Origin: Orbaceae bacterium lpD04
GTDB lineage: Bacteria > Pseudomonadota > Gammaproteobacteria > Enterobacterales > Orbaceae
NCBI GenBank assembly: GCA_036251935.1
Contig: CP133967.1
Coordinates: 1,435,488 to 1,499,487, forward strand
DNA length: 64,000 nucleotides
Reading direction: 5' to 3'
Numbering within the stretch: position 1 is the stretch's first letter; the number at the start of each line of letters is the position of its first letter. Shown piece by piece: positions 47,101 through 55,308 of this stretch. The translations under genes were made by a program, and so were the position numbers. The notes under the pieces are model-generated. The model did no database searches and had not been told where the DNA came from. It saw nothing but the letters and a program-made list of their open reading frames with translations.

Positions 47101-48453
47101 ATTTCAGCGACAGGCTCGGTTCGATTACGATTGCGTTCTATTGTTGAATCTATTCGTATGAATAGCAAACAACCTTTAATAAAAAAACAACGCAAAAATA
47201 TTGCCATATTTCGTCGTGAAGATAAAGCGCAGCGAACGATCCTTGCGCCGTTTATTTCAGAATTTTACTCACCTATTTTACCCCCCATTTTTGCGTTATC
47301 GGGCTACAAACTTGAAACCTTACCTAAACCAGATAAAAGCTCGGTAGAATGGGGATTAAAATATTGCAATAACGAAATCTGCTATCCGGCAACAATTATT
47401 GTTGGCGATATTATTAAAGCGCTGCATTCAGGTAAATATCAACGCGACAATGTCGCAATTGGTATTACTCAAACTGGCGGGCAATGCCGGGCGAGTAGTT
47501 ATCTTTCATTAATAAAAAAAGCCATGATTAGTAATGGTTTTGAAGATATTCCTATCGTATCATTGAGTAATGGTAATATGGATGAGCATCAACAACCCGG
47601 TTTTAAATTGAATAGGTTAAAATCGCTTGGGCCAACTTTCTTTGCTATGTTATTTGCAGATTCACTATCAAAAATGTATTACGCGGTTGCGCCAAGGGAA
47701 GTAATAAAAGGTCAGGCGGCGCAATTACGTGACGAATATACCCAGCAGCTAAAACAACTAATTATGCTTAAATCGGGTAAGAAAGCGATATTTACATTAT
47801 TAGCGCAGGCTGTAGAAAGTTTTAACCAAATTAAAACAGCAAATAAGCATTGCCCACAAATTGGTATTGTTGGTGAAATTTATGTTAAATACAATAGCTT
47901 TGGTAACCAGCACAGCGTTGATTGGCTAGTTGAGCAGGGGATTGAACCGGTTATTCCCTCGATGATGGAGTTTTTTGCGCAATGTTTTGTCAATTATGAT
48001 AGTAATGTTGAAAACTATTTACTTCAAAAAAGTTTCCTTTCTTACTTAATGTTCTTTTTTGAAAAAATAGCACAAAAATATATCAATCAAACTAATAAAA
48101 TAATTAGCCAGTTTAAATATTATCAACCTTTCCACGATCTTCGTGATATGGCAACGAAAGCCAAAAATATTTTAAACTTGAGTAATCAATTTGGTGAAGG
48201 TTGGTTAATTCCCGCTGGGATCATGACATTTGCAGAGCAGGGTATTGATAATGTTATTAGTTTTCAGCCATTTGGCTGCATTGCAAATCATGTAGTATCA
48301 AAAGGGGTTGAAAAACGGATGCGAGATCTTAATCCCAAGTTAAATTTACTGTATTTAGATTTTGATGATGGCGCTGGAGAGGTTAATGTATTAAATCGGT
48401 TGCACTTTATCGTTAGTTCGCTCAAATACAAACAGTTAGAAAGGATTGTTTAA
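44179..48453 (+). CDS. Acyl-CoA dehydratase activase fusion (BadF/HgdC ASKHA x2 + DUF2229)
   Basis: 1424 residues. Two HgdC-like ASKHA ATPase domains: the first (about 5-260) begins LGLDVGSTTAKCVVLD and has SCAGGTGAFIDQ (about 127-138) and SRCGVFAKTD; the second (about 327-590) begins YLGIDSGSTTTKITLI with ACSSGCGSFIE and TRCTVFMNSK. Next is a Cys cluster C-x2-C-x3-C (CKGCENHC, about 615-622), then a DUF2229 domain (IGIPRVLGQYENFPFWHTLL, from about 675), then a C-terminal region related to 2-hydroxyacyl-CoA dehydratase D components. Such activases bind a [4Fe-4S] cluster and pass electrons in ATP-driven radical dehydration in anaerobes. No dehydratase A/B genes are adjacent; the substrate is unknown. 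Confidence 0.88.
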   Translation: MSKKFRLGLDVGSTTAKCVVLDEQDNFIYTNYVRHNTYIVPTVIQLLNEIKQQIGNNALLSVKVTGSAGMGISEKADIAFIQEVVAASEVVQQKYPDVRTLIDIGGEDSKMIFFFPDRAPDIRMNGSCAGGTGAFIDQMASLLNVPVQEFEQLAKNHDHVFPIASRCGVFAKTDVQNLISRNVSKENIAYSVLHAVCIQLVNTLARGYDIIPKVMLIGGPFSFIPTLNKAALETLNLTEEQSIKTQHPTLLSAWGAAIHQIERSEIHIDELITKLNQSSQSEKSASFRLKPLFNQSLSFDDWKTKRRYIQIPRIELSQYQKTDAYLGIDSGSTTTKITLISEDNALLFTYYAPNNGHSIAALIKGLKVLKEEIANSGKSINIVRTGVTGYGEELLKAAFAIDDGLVETMAHFAAAKHIEPNVSFIMDIGGQDMKAIFVANGIVNHIELNEACSSGCGSFIETFAKSLNSNTIDFANAACQSSSPCDLGTRCTVFMNSKVKQALRESASVGDISAGLAFSVIKNAIHKVLKLHDMSRLGKHIVVQGGTFKNPAVFRALEQLTGVEISSSNIPELMGAYGSALVAKNNYLKERKSSQFIGLENLHKAEENRAKESRCKGCENHCDIMIYRFANGQRYYSGNKCERFLSNNPLKDSDSFNMFDYKNELLFERANYQPNDAKLNIGIPRVLGQYENFPFWHTLLTECNLSVTLSPFSTINIYEKGAGTVMSDSICFPAKLVHGHIIELAEKNVDRIFMPMVVLESGEFNNAVNSYNCPIVSSYSEVMNSAINPELKYGIPFDYPVINFTDLKLLKKGCFAYLRTLGIPKQQFEAAFTKAIDEQARYKQALYQKATQVINDSKESGRDVFVLAGRPYHADSLINHKTPEILNALGCDVVTEDSVLGTVNALSADLQICSQWSYPNRLYAAASFVANQPKNIQFVQLNSFGCGPDAIVTDECKSILEAAGKTCTIIRVDEISATGSVRLRLRSIVESIRMNSKQPLIKKQRKNIAIFRREDKAQRTILAPFISEFYSPILPPIFALSGYKLETLPKPDKSSVEWGLKYCNNEICYPATIIVGDIIKALHSGKYQRDNVAIGITQTGGQCRASSYLSLIKKAMISNGFEDIPIVSLSNGNMDEHQQPGFKLNRLKSLGPTFFAMLFADSLSKMYYAVAPREVIKGQAAQLRDEYTQQLKQLIMLKSGKKAIFTLLAQAVESFNQIKTANKHCPQIGIVGEIYVKYNSFGNQHSVDWLVEQGIEPVIPSMMEFFAQCFVNYDSNVENYLLQKSFLSYLMFFFEKIAQKYINQTNKIISQFKYYQPFHDLRDMATKAKNILNLSNQFGEGWLIPAGIMTFAEQGIDNVISFQPFGCIANHVVSKGVEKRMRDLNPKLNLLYLDFDDGAGEVNVLNRLHFIVSSLKYKQLERIV

Positions 48454-48463
48454 ATCAATTTTG

Positions 48464-48497
48464 CTCCTGACTTAATTTTTGCATTTTAAGCCAGGAG
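48464..48497. terminator. Hairpin between activase gene and ompW
   Basis: CTCCTGACTTAA pairs with TTAAGCCAGGAG (11 of 12), loop of 10 bases, between convergent genes; weak T-run. Confidence 0.6.
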
Positions 48498-48507
48498 TAA
48501 ATAAATC

Positions 48508-49161
48508 TTAGAATCGATAACCGATACTTACCATAGCAACCCAAGGGTTTAATTTATATCGTGCCGTAACTTTTTGTGATCCAGCGTAAGTTGTTGCATC
48601 AGTTTTTATATCAATATAGCGTGCCTGCGCATTAACTAGCCAATTGTCAGTGATTGAATAATCTAAACCAACTTGCGCAGCCCAGCCCCATGAAGAATCA
48701 AGATCAAGGCCATTATTAAATCCTGCGTCTTTAGCTTCTCCACTTAGTTTCTCATTAAAGAAGAATGTGTAATTTACACCAGCACCAATATAAGGCTGTA
48801 CTTTATAATTTGAATCAAGCGGGTACCATACTAAACTTAATGTTGGTGGTAACTGTTTAACTTTACCAAGGTTAGTGCCATTATTTAGGCTAATTTTATG
48901 ACTAAATGGCGTTGCAGCAAGTAATTCAACACCTAAATTATCTGTCACCATATATTGGAAGTTTAAACCCAATTGAGTATCGTGATCGGCCTTTGCTTTT
49001 AAATCTGTCTTAGCGCCATCTATTTTAACTGCATCACTACTGGTTTTAGGGTGTACATACACCGCACCACCTCTAATGATAATATCATCAGCTTTATGAG
49101 CATAACTTGCTGTACTTGCTAAACCTAAAGCTATTGCCACTAGCGTTAATTTTAATTTCAT
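48508..49161 (-). CDS. ompW: OmpW-family outer membrane protein
   Basis: 217 residues with signal peptide (ASTASYA-HKA). OmpW motifs DIIIRGGAVYVHP, LGLNFQYMVTDNLGVELLAATPFSH, VQPYIGAGVNYTFFFNE and the C-terminal VSIGYRF with terminal phenylalanine. Eight-stranded barrel for small hydrophobic compounds; often regulated by oxygen and iron. Confidence 0.93.
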   Translation of the reverse strand: MKLKLTLVAIALGLASTASYAHKADDIIIRGGAVYVHPKTSSDAVKIDGAKTDLKAKADHDTQLGLNFQYMVTDNLGVELLAATPFSHKISLNNGTNLGKVKQLPPTLSLVWYPLDSNYKVQPYIGAGVNYTFFFNEKLSGEAKDAGFNNGLDLDSSWGWAAQVGLDYSITDNWLVNAQARYIDIKTDATTYAGSQKVTARYKLNPWVAMVSIGYRF

Positions 49162-49429
49162 ATTTATTCCTTAATTATTTTAGTGATATAAAACCTTTGT
49201 TTTTATATTGGTATTATAATCCTATGATTTGTATGGTTTTGTCAAAATAAAATTGATATTTTTGGGATTTTATTCAAAAAAATAAATAATATATAGGTCA
49301 CGCCTGTTAGTTAGTAATCAACTCTAAAAAGTTAACGATAAAAGCTATTTTAATCATATGATATTGTAATTCAATAGTTTATTTGCAATTATATTTGTCT
49401 ACTATCGTTCTTAATTGAGGAGTTGAATT

Positions 49430-49570
49430 ATGAAAAAAATGATTTTGATTTTTATCACATCGTTAATATTTTTATCTGGCTGTAATACCATCGCTGGTGC
49501 TGGCGAGGATATTGAAGGTGGTGGAAAAGCGGTAACCACTGCCGCTGATGATGTAAAAGCTAAGCTATAA
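49430..49570 (+). CDS. Entericidin-like small lipoprotein (EcnAB family)
   Basis: 46 residues. Lipobox LSGC with Cys18 after a short hydrophobic leader; the mature part NTIAGAGEDIEGGGKAV, then TTAADDVK, is the entericidin pattern. Good ribosome binding site (GAGGAG). EcnA/EcnB are an antidote/toxin pair in E. coli; this single copy is more like the general family and may be a structural lipoprotein or stress factor. Followed by a strong terminator. Confidence 0.85.
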   Translation: MKKMILIFITSLIFLSGCNTIAGAGEDIEGGGKAVTTAADDVKAKL

Positions 49571-49611
49571 TCTTTAAATTAAAGCTCTAAGAAGCCTAGA
49601 ATACTGACAAG

Positions 49612-49636
49612 CCTCGATATAACTCGAGGTTTTTTT
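49612..49636 (+). terminator. Terminator of the entericidin-like gene
   Basis: CCTCGA/TCGAGG stem, 6-base loop and seven T residues. Confidence 0.9.
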
Positions 49637-49831
49637 CATATCGTCTACTTCTAATCATCTAAATAACCCAATTGCGTTGCCTATTTTTATTAAACAAGCA
49701 AATATTTCCAATAATATAATGTACTTATTTATATAATAATGTTCATGTTTTAACACTTTTTTAAATTACAATGATAAAAAATTATTAATATTTATCTGCC
49801 TATTATTTACAAAAAAATAAATTAGTTTAAG

Positions 49832-50413
49832 ATGCGATACCACATATTTTATTTGATGGATTTAATGATGATAAACAAAACTAAAACCAAAACCAAACAA
49901 AACAGACTCGGTTATGATGAAAATGGCGGGTTGATATTAATGAAAAACTGGTCACCGATATTGAGATGGATTTCTTTATTGCCAGCCCTGCTTATTACAT
50001 TCATTATGGTAAAGTTTTTATTTTTAGGCACAGTTTTGGCTATGCTTGAAAAAGAATCTTTTCTATTATCTTTATATGTTGGTGCAATTACATCAGGCTT
50101 AGTTTACATGGCAATGGTTGATGTTGCAGGTTCTGTTGCGCCTAAAGGGCGTGTTTTAACCAGCATTGTTACCGCAGTTGTTCTTATGATATTCATTATT
50201 TCTTTTACTCTTCTTGCTCTTTACGCTATTTTAAATGTAGATGATTATATCGAATACAAAACCCATCTAATGATTGCATTGGGCCTATCTATCATATCTA
50301 ATATTTTGGGAGTTTTATTGGGTATTTCAAACACTAAAGATAGACAAAAAAATGCCCCACAAATACCATCACAAGTGCCACCACAAACAATAAGTAATAA
50401 TATCGTATCATAA
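49832..50413 (+). CDS. Uncharacterised membrane protein
   Basis: Up to 193 residues; the ATG at 49865 (MINKTK) is a possible alternative start with a better leader. Four hydrophobic helices (about 45-72, 78-100, 110-135, 145-165), a Lys-rich N-terminus and a Pro/Gln-rich tail (PQIPSQVPPQ). No family recognised. Followed by a terminator at 50430. Confidence 0.6.
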   Translation: MRYHIFYLMDLMMINKTKTKTKQNRLGYDENGGLILMKNWSPILRWISLLPALLITFIMVKFLFLGTVLAMLEKESFLLSLYVGAITSGLVYMAMVDVAGSVAPKGRVLTSIVTAVVLMIFIISFTLLALYAILNVDDYIEYKTHLMIALGLSIISNILGVLLGISNTKDRQKNAPQIPSQVPPQTISNNIVS

Positions 50414-50429
50414 TCTTTTAATTGCTAAC

Positions 50430-50453
50430 AAGCCGCTTTAGGGCGGCTTTTTC
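50430..50453 (+). terminator. Terminator after membrane protein gene
   Basis: AAGCCGC/GCGGCTT stem followed by TTTTTC. Confidence 0.88.
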
Positions 50454-50612
50454 ATGTCAAAATATGAGTGGTATACTTTAAATTAATAAGTTAGCTAAAA
50501 TTATTGAAGAGGGCGTCAATAAACCGTCAACATTATTTTATCGTTATCTTTTGGCAATAGAAAAACCAAGCTGTATGATAAGAGGCGAATATTCAAAACT
50601 AAGGTATTAATA

Positions 50613-50933
50613 ATGAAAAGACTAATTGAAGCTAAAATCATGGCAATTGAATTAGATGAGATGCTAAATGATCCAATCCGTACAAAACTAATCACCAATG
50701 AATATACTAATTTAAGACGCTATATAGAAAAGCAGCATAAAATTCTAAATGAAAAACATGAAAATAATCAACTTACCGAATTAGAAGAAACGATCATTCT
50801 ACCTGCTTTAGATGATGCTTATCTCTATTTATTAGATAGCTTAAAAGGTAACGCAAAACCTGATAATAAAATGAGACAAATTGTTAGTGATATACCCGAT
50901 CGAATTGATTATTGGCTGGAGCAAATAAAATAA
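50613..50933 (+). CDS. Uncharacterised small helical protein
   Basis: 106 residues, almost entirely helical and charged (MKRLIEAKIMAIELDEMLND, then a long helix RRYIEKQHKILNEKH). AAGG upstream of the ATG. No signal peptide or membrane segment, no family recognised. Confidence 0.6.
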   Translation: MKRLIEAKIMAIELDEMLNDPIRTKLITNEYTNLRRYIEKQHKILNEKHENNQLTELEETIILPALDDAYLYLLDSLKGNAKPDNKMRQIVSDIPDRIDYWLEQIK

Positions 50934-51465
50934 TTTTATTATTAATCATATCAGGTTATTTGCTGTAATTAGAGCAATTTAAAGTTAGATTCTTGTTATG
51001 AACGTAACTTGAATCTACAATAAATAACGACGAATAAGATGTTAAAATAGAAGTTAAATTTTTTAAGCTAACAATGTTAACCTAGGTTATGAGTGATATA
51101 CAATCATCTCCTAGGGAAATGGCTTAAATATAAAATACTTTATAACACCTTTTTTAATCTGAATTCGCACCTAGATGTTAAATTTAGGGTGATTTTATGA
51201 TTGAAAAGGGTAGTTAACAGGGTGAAAGTTAACAAAATAGCGTTATGTATAATATTAAATCAAATTAAAAACAGCAGTCAACAAGATAGATCCTCCAGTC
51301 ATTCGGTACTTGCTTGGATATGGATAGGTATAATGAAATTAATCCAAGTATTAAAAATATACTTAATTTTTTGATAGAGATTGCCACAATAAATTCCTTA
51401 TTATTTATTTAAGTTATATATCTAGTTAGTTATTTACTAACATTCAAGGCATTGATATGTAAGTT
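50934..51465. other. Intergenic region, no recognisable gene
   Basis: Over 500 bases. It holds an imperfect 13-bp inverted repeat at 50986-51017 (TAGATTCTTGTTA-like arms) without a T-run and short open frames (one at about 51223-51376) lacking family likeness. Probably decayed DNA. Confidence 0.45.
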
Positions 51466-51783
51466 TTATAGTTGGGAGATTTTACCTTCCATTACATAAA
51501 AATCCCCCCCCATTGTTGTGTAGTATGCATATGAAATTTTTTTCTCAAAATTATCGCAATGTACAACTGTATTGTTATCGGATTCTTGCCAAGAAATCAT
51601 CAGATAGCCATCTGATAATAATCGCCATTGAAAAGGCACTTGCATAACTGTACCCTGTAAATCTCCATTTAAAAACTCGACTTGAATGATATTTTTATCG
51701 CTGTCGTAAGAGTTCTTAACTTCTAGACCATTATCCATTTTTATTAAAAACTCTTTTCCTGAGTAAGGGAATTTTTCAGTCAT
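51466..51783 (-). CDS. MoaF-like (lipocalin-type) small protein
   Basis: 105 residues. The series of short strands FPYSGKEFLIKMDNGLEVKNSYDSD, IIQVEFLNGDLQGTVM, YLMISWQESDNNTVVHCDNFEKK fits the MoaF-related beta-barrel family. Members are uncharacterised. Divergent from the LysR gene at 52008, which is its likely regulator. Confidence 0.6.
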   Translation of the reverse strand: MTEKFPYSGKEFLIKMDNGLEVKNSYDSDKNIIQVEFLNGDLQGTVMQVPFQWRLLSDGYLMISWQESDNNTVVHCDNFEKKISYAYYTTMGGDFYVMEGKISQL

Positions 51784-52007
51784 TTTATAGCTCCTTAAGT
51801 ATAATTATTGATATAAATTTTAATAAACTACAGTTGGCAACTGACATTCAGAATAAGTTTTATACTTAAAAGTAAGCATTTATTTTATAAAACTCAGATA
51901 CCAACTTGTTTGTTGACAATAATGATATATACAATTGGTCTTCTATTTAAGTTAAAATATGGAATAACATTTTAGAAAAAAATTCTCTAATTGAGCGTGA
52001 GAAGAAT

Positions 52008-52862
52008 ATGCATTCGATAAAAGATCTTTCGGTTTTTCTTTGTGTCAGCCAAAGTAAAAATTTTACAGAAGCTGCTACTATTCTTGGTATGACTTCATCG
52101 GCAGTGGGGAAAGTGATCACTAAAATTGAGCATGAATATAAAACGATTCTCTTTCATAGAAATACTAGAAATGTATCATTAACTGAAGATGGAGAAATGT
52201 TACTCAAACATACTATCAATATCATGTCTGAGATCAATTTGGCGAAAATCAATTTGACCCCAAAAAATAAATCCTATACGGGTAAAATAAAAATTGGAAT
52301 GCCAAATATAAATGAATTATTTGAAGATTTACTGATCTCATTTTTAATTAAATATCCTGGAATTGAAGTAGAGGCACATTTTGATGATGATAAAGTTAAT
52401 ATCATAAAAGAGGGTTTTGATGCTGTTATTCGGTTTGGTAAAATTTCAGATTCTAGGCTATTTTCAAAGAAAATAGGTGAGCTAAAAATGGGGGTTTTTC
52501 ATTCAAGTCAATATAAAACAACACTTAACGATGATCTTAATACATTTCTTTTATATAAATATCCTTCATCAGGAAAGATTGAGTATTGGCATGGATACGA
52601 TAACCTTGATATGAATAATATTAAAAATAAGCATATATTCAATTCTATAAGTATGATATTAAAATTATGTATTGAAAGTGTTGGTATTGCTTTTTTACCT
52701 GAAGCTATATGTGATAATTATATAAATAGCGGTGAATTAGTCCGGTTTAAAAATACACAGAGTACCGTTCGTGATGTTTCTATAGTCTGGTCAAACAATA
52801 AAGATTCTGGAACAAATGTTCGTGCATTTATTGATCACTTTAATGCTAATTTTATGAAATAA
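52008..52862 (+). CDS. LysR-family transcriptional regulator
   Basis: 284 residues. HTH at about 1-60 (IKDLSVFLCVSQSKNFTEAATILGMTSSAVGKVITKIE), then the periplasmic-binding-like sensor with FDAVIRFGKISDSRL and GIAFLPEAI. Typical of the CrgA/AaeR-like branch. Divergent from the MoaF-like gene. Effector unknown. Confidence 0.9.
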   Translation: MHSIKDLSVFLCVSQSKNFTEAATILGMTSSAVGKVITKIEHEYKTILFHRNTRNVSLTEDGEMLLKHTINIMSEINLAKINLTPKNKSYTGKIKIGMPNINELFEDLLISFLIKYPGIEVEAHFDDDKVNIIKEGFDAVIRFGKISDSRLFSKKIGELKMGVFHSSQYKTTLNDDLNTFLLYKYPSSGKIEYWHGYDNLDMNNIKNKHIFNSISMILKLCIESVGIAFLPEAICDNYINSGELVRFKNTQSTVRDVSIVWSNNKDSGTNVRAFIDHFNANFMK

Positions 52863-53157
52863 TTTATTAGACGATTACCATTATCAACAATAATTATAAG
52901 CGGCTGGAGATGTTGATAGGCTGCATTAATTCGTACATTTTTTAAGAGGTAAGGTAAACCACTTCTAAAAAGGTAAATACGATGAATATTAAAAGACGAG
53001 AAGTGCCCACATTTAACAATAATCTTAACAACAGATAGTAGTGCTTTATTCGAATTGTAATTATTCCATTTTTAAACTAGTTAATGGTTTAAGTTTGATA
53101 GTTAAAATTAATCCCAAATAATCTCAAGTAAATCAAGACAATTCAATTAATTCGAAA

Positions 53158-53203
53158 TGGTGGGTTGTGGGGGGATCGAACCCACGACCAATTGATTAAG
53201 AGT
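53158..53203 (-). other. Prophage attachment site: 3' fragment of tRNA-Lys (CUU)
   Basis: Read on the minus strand this is the last 46 bases of a tRNA-Lys: anticodon loop CTCTTAA, T-arm and CCA end (ACAACCCACCA). The match stops in the anticodon stem, the usual crossover point of tyrosine integrases. The integrase gene starts 115 bases away. The intact tRNA-Lys should lie at the other end of the prophage, beyond the window. Confidence 0.88.
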
Positions 53204-53317
53204 TCTATGTTTGAGCGTTGGAAATCAATAACTTATATTTAAATTAAAGAGTTATGAAATCAATATCAATCAATAAATATCAATATAAATCACCTTAACC
53301 GCCATTTTATCGCCACT

Positions 53318-54322
53318 TTAAATATTACTCAATGGATTCAGTTTTATTGCATCTTCGAAATGATCAGGTGCAAAATGTGCATAACGCATAGTCATTTTTA
53401 TATCAGTGTGACCAAGTATTTTTTGCAATACTAAAATATTGCCACCGTTCATCATAAAATGGCTTGCAAACGTATGACGTAACACATGCGATAATTGCCG
53501 ATCGGGTAATTCTATTTCAGCTCTTTTTATTGCAGAGCGAAAAGCAGAATAACATGGCGTAAATAATGAACCTTTATTTTTGGGTATTCCATCATATAGC
53601 GCTTTATCTATTGGGATTGTCCTATTCTTTTTGCCTTTCGTTTTGATATAAGTTATTGATTGATTTTTAACTTGCGAATCTTTTAGCGATTCCGCTTCGC
53701 TCCATCTTGCGCCCGTTGACAAACATATTTTTATGATAGTGGTTAAGTCTTTAGCTTTACTAACATCTGATGAAGCTAATAATAGTTTTATTTGCTCTGG
53801 CGTTAAGTACGCCATTTCCTGATCGTCTATTCTAAATTGTCGTATTCGTTCAACGGGATTTTTTAACGTCCATTCACCAAGCCTAATAAGCTCGTTAAAC
53901 ATGGATTTCAAATAGGTTAGTTCAAGATTTAGCGTTCTAGGCGCTACTATTTTAACTCGTTCTGTACGGTATATTTCTCCGCTTAATCTTTTGGTCCTGT
54001 AGTCGGTAAATTCTTTTGATGTGAAATTTGGGGCTAAAGGATTTTGAATGCTTTCTGCAATAAATAATAGAGTTGTATAAACATTCTGACCGTCACTTAA
54101 TGTCTTGCCGTGTGCGTTATGCCAAATTTCAATCAGATCAGATAAACGCCGACGATCTTGTTTATCAGCTATCCATGGCTTTGTTGCAGCTTGTTCTTCA
54201 ATGTAACTTTCGTAGGCTAATGCTTCGCCCTTAGTTGCAAAAGACTTGCGAAGTCTACGTCCACCATCGAGATATTTTTCAAATAACCATTTGTTAGTTT
54301 TTGCGTTTTTTCGTATCGCCAT
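53318..54322 (-). CDS. int: P2-like tyrosine integrase
   Basis: 334 residues. N-terminal arm-binding domain, core-binding region, and catalytic residues Arg206 (TGARWSEAE), His279-x2-Arg282 (HVLRHTF), His305 (LGHTD) and Tyr314 (MRYAHF). Family of P2 integrases. It starts one base after the stop of the WYL/membrane gene (TAG-A-ATG), so it is coupled to it. The attachment site lies just beyond its stop. Confidence 0.95.
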   Translation of the reverse strand: MAIRKNAKTNKWLFEKYLDGGRRLRKSFATKGEALAYESYIEEQAATKPWIADKQDRRRLSDLIEIWHNAHGKTLSDGQNVYTTLLFIAESIQNPLAPNFTSKEFTDYRTKRLSGEIYRTERVKIVAPRTLNLELTYLKSMFNELIRLGEWTLKNPVERIRQFRIDDQEMAYLTPEQIKLLLASSDVSKAKDLTTIIKICLSTGARWSEAESLKDSQVKNQSITYIKTKGKKNRTIPIDKALYDGIPKNKGSLFTPCYSAFRSAIKRAEIELPDRQLSHVLRHTFASHFMMNGGNILVLQKILGHTDIKMTMRYAHFAPDHFEDAIKLNPLSNI

Positions 54323-54323
54323 T

Positions 54324-55292
54324 CTATCTGCTTGTAATATCTAAAGTGATTTTTTCTAATCTTAAAGGTTTTTCTAAATTATCAGTAATATATAATAAAT
54401 TTTTATCTAGATTATTATCAATAATTTCACTAGCTATTATTGTGTTATTATATATTCTAATTACCGCATAAAGTTTGTTATTAAAAGTGAATGAATCAAA
54501 TGTTGTAAGTAATTTCGCATTAGAATAACCAATCCATACGAAAAAAAACACATACATAATGCATATGCAAATATATGTTTTAAGTTTTTCTATGTTAGCT
54601 TTGTCTTTTACATACGTAAAATATACAATCGGGAAAATTAAAACTGTTAAAATATTAGTGAATGTCAATAAAAATATTTCAAGTTTTGCGCTTTTTGATA
54701 TCTTGGATATGCTCAATAATATAATAAACAAAAGAAATATGATATCTAGAATATATTTTTCATATTGGATTGATTTTTTTAGTTTTACAAGCTTACTAAG
54801 TTTGAAAAATATATATGAAATAATTATTACACAAAAAAAAGGAAATAAGATATTAAATAAAAGTATATGAAAAAACATAAAGAGACTAATGTTAATAAAA
54901 TGAATATTAATATTGTAATATATTGCATAACCAAATTCATAAGAGTAGACCATAAAATAGGAAAATATGGTTATAAAAAAAATTATAAATGTTTCAGTTG
55001 AGAGTAAATGATTTAGTTTAAAGATATTATTCGTTTTTGTGGGTTCATTTCTTTTATCGTTATTGTGTGTCTCAAAGGCTATTATTTCATCTATATCATT
55101 TAGTATTTCTATTTTGCTTATGCTGTATGATTTCACTCTATTGTCTGCTGTATCAACGGCTTTTAATGTATCACCCTCGATACTACGTGATATTATTTTC
55201 CTTGTACTACCAGGTTTCGCCCCCTCGTGATAAATGATCGTTAACTCATTTTTGTCCTCAATTGCTTTTAATAAATATTCAATAATAGTCAT
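54324..55292 (-). CDS. WYL-like domain fused to multi-helix membrane protein (prophage cargo)
   Basis: 322 residues. Residues 1-72 form a WYL-like sensor domain (IEDKNELTIIYHEGAKPGST, RKIISRSIEGDTLKAVD, KSYSISKIEIL). About 100-256 hold five or six membrane helices, and residues 260-322 a small soluble domain. AT content is high. It sits in one leftward operon: repressor, then this gene (16-base gap, GGAAA ribosome site), then integrase. P2-like phages keep accessory genes such as exclusion or defence factors in slots of this kind. A ligand-sensing membrane effector is inferred, not shown. Confidence 0.7.
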   Translation of the reverse strand: MTIIEYLLKAIEDKNELTIIYHEGAKPGSTRKIISRSIEGDTLKAVDTADNRVKSYSISKIEILNDIDEIIAFETHNNDKRNEPTKTNNIFKLNHLLSTETFIIFFITIFSYFMVYSYEFGYAIYYNINIHFINISLFMFFHILLFNILFPFFCVIIISYIFFKLSKLVKLKKSIQYEKYILDIIFLLFIILLSISKISKSAKLEIFLLTFTNILTVLIFPIVYFTYVKDKANIEKLKTYICICIMYVFFFVWIGYSNAKLLTTFDSFTFNNKLYAVIRIYNNTIIASEIIDNNLDKNLLYITDNLEKPLRLEKITLDITSR

Positions 55293-55308
55293 ATTATTTT
55301 TCCAAACA

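Noticed and set aside
51223-51376. GTG-started ORF of about 50 codons in the gap before the MoaF-like gene
   Set aside because: Weak start, no family, and the adjacent frame is equally open; not supportable.
53158-53203. A functional tRNA-Lys
   Set aside because: Only the 3' half is present (no 5' acceptor strand or D-arm); it is an attachment-site fragment.
55037-55237. ORFs antisense to the WYL domain of the prophage membrane protein
   Set aside because: Antisense to the supported gene, no ribosome site, cysteine/tyrosine-rich translation without family.
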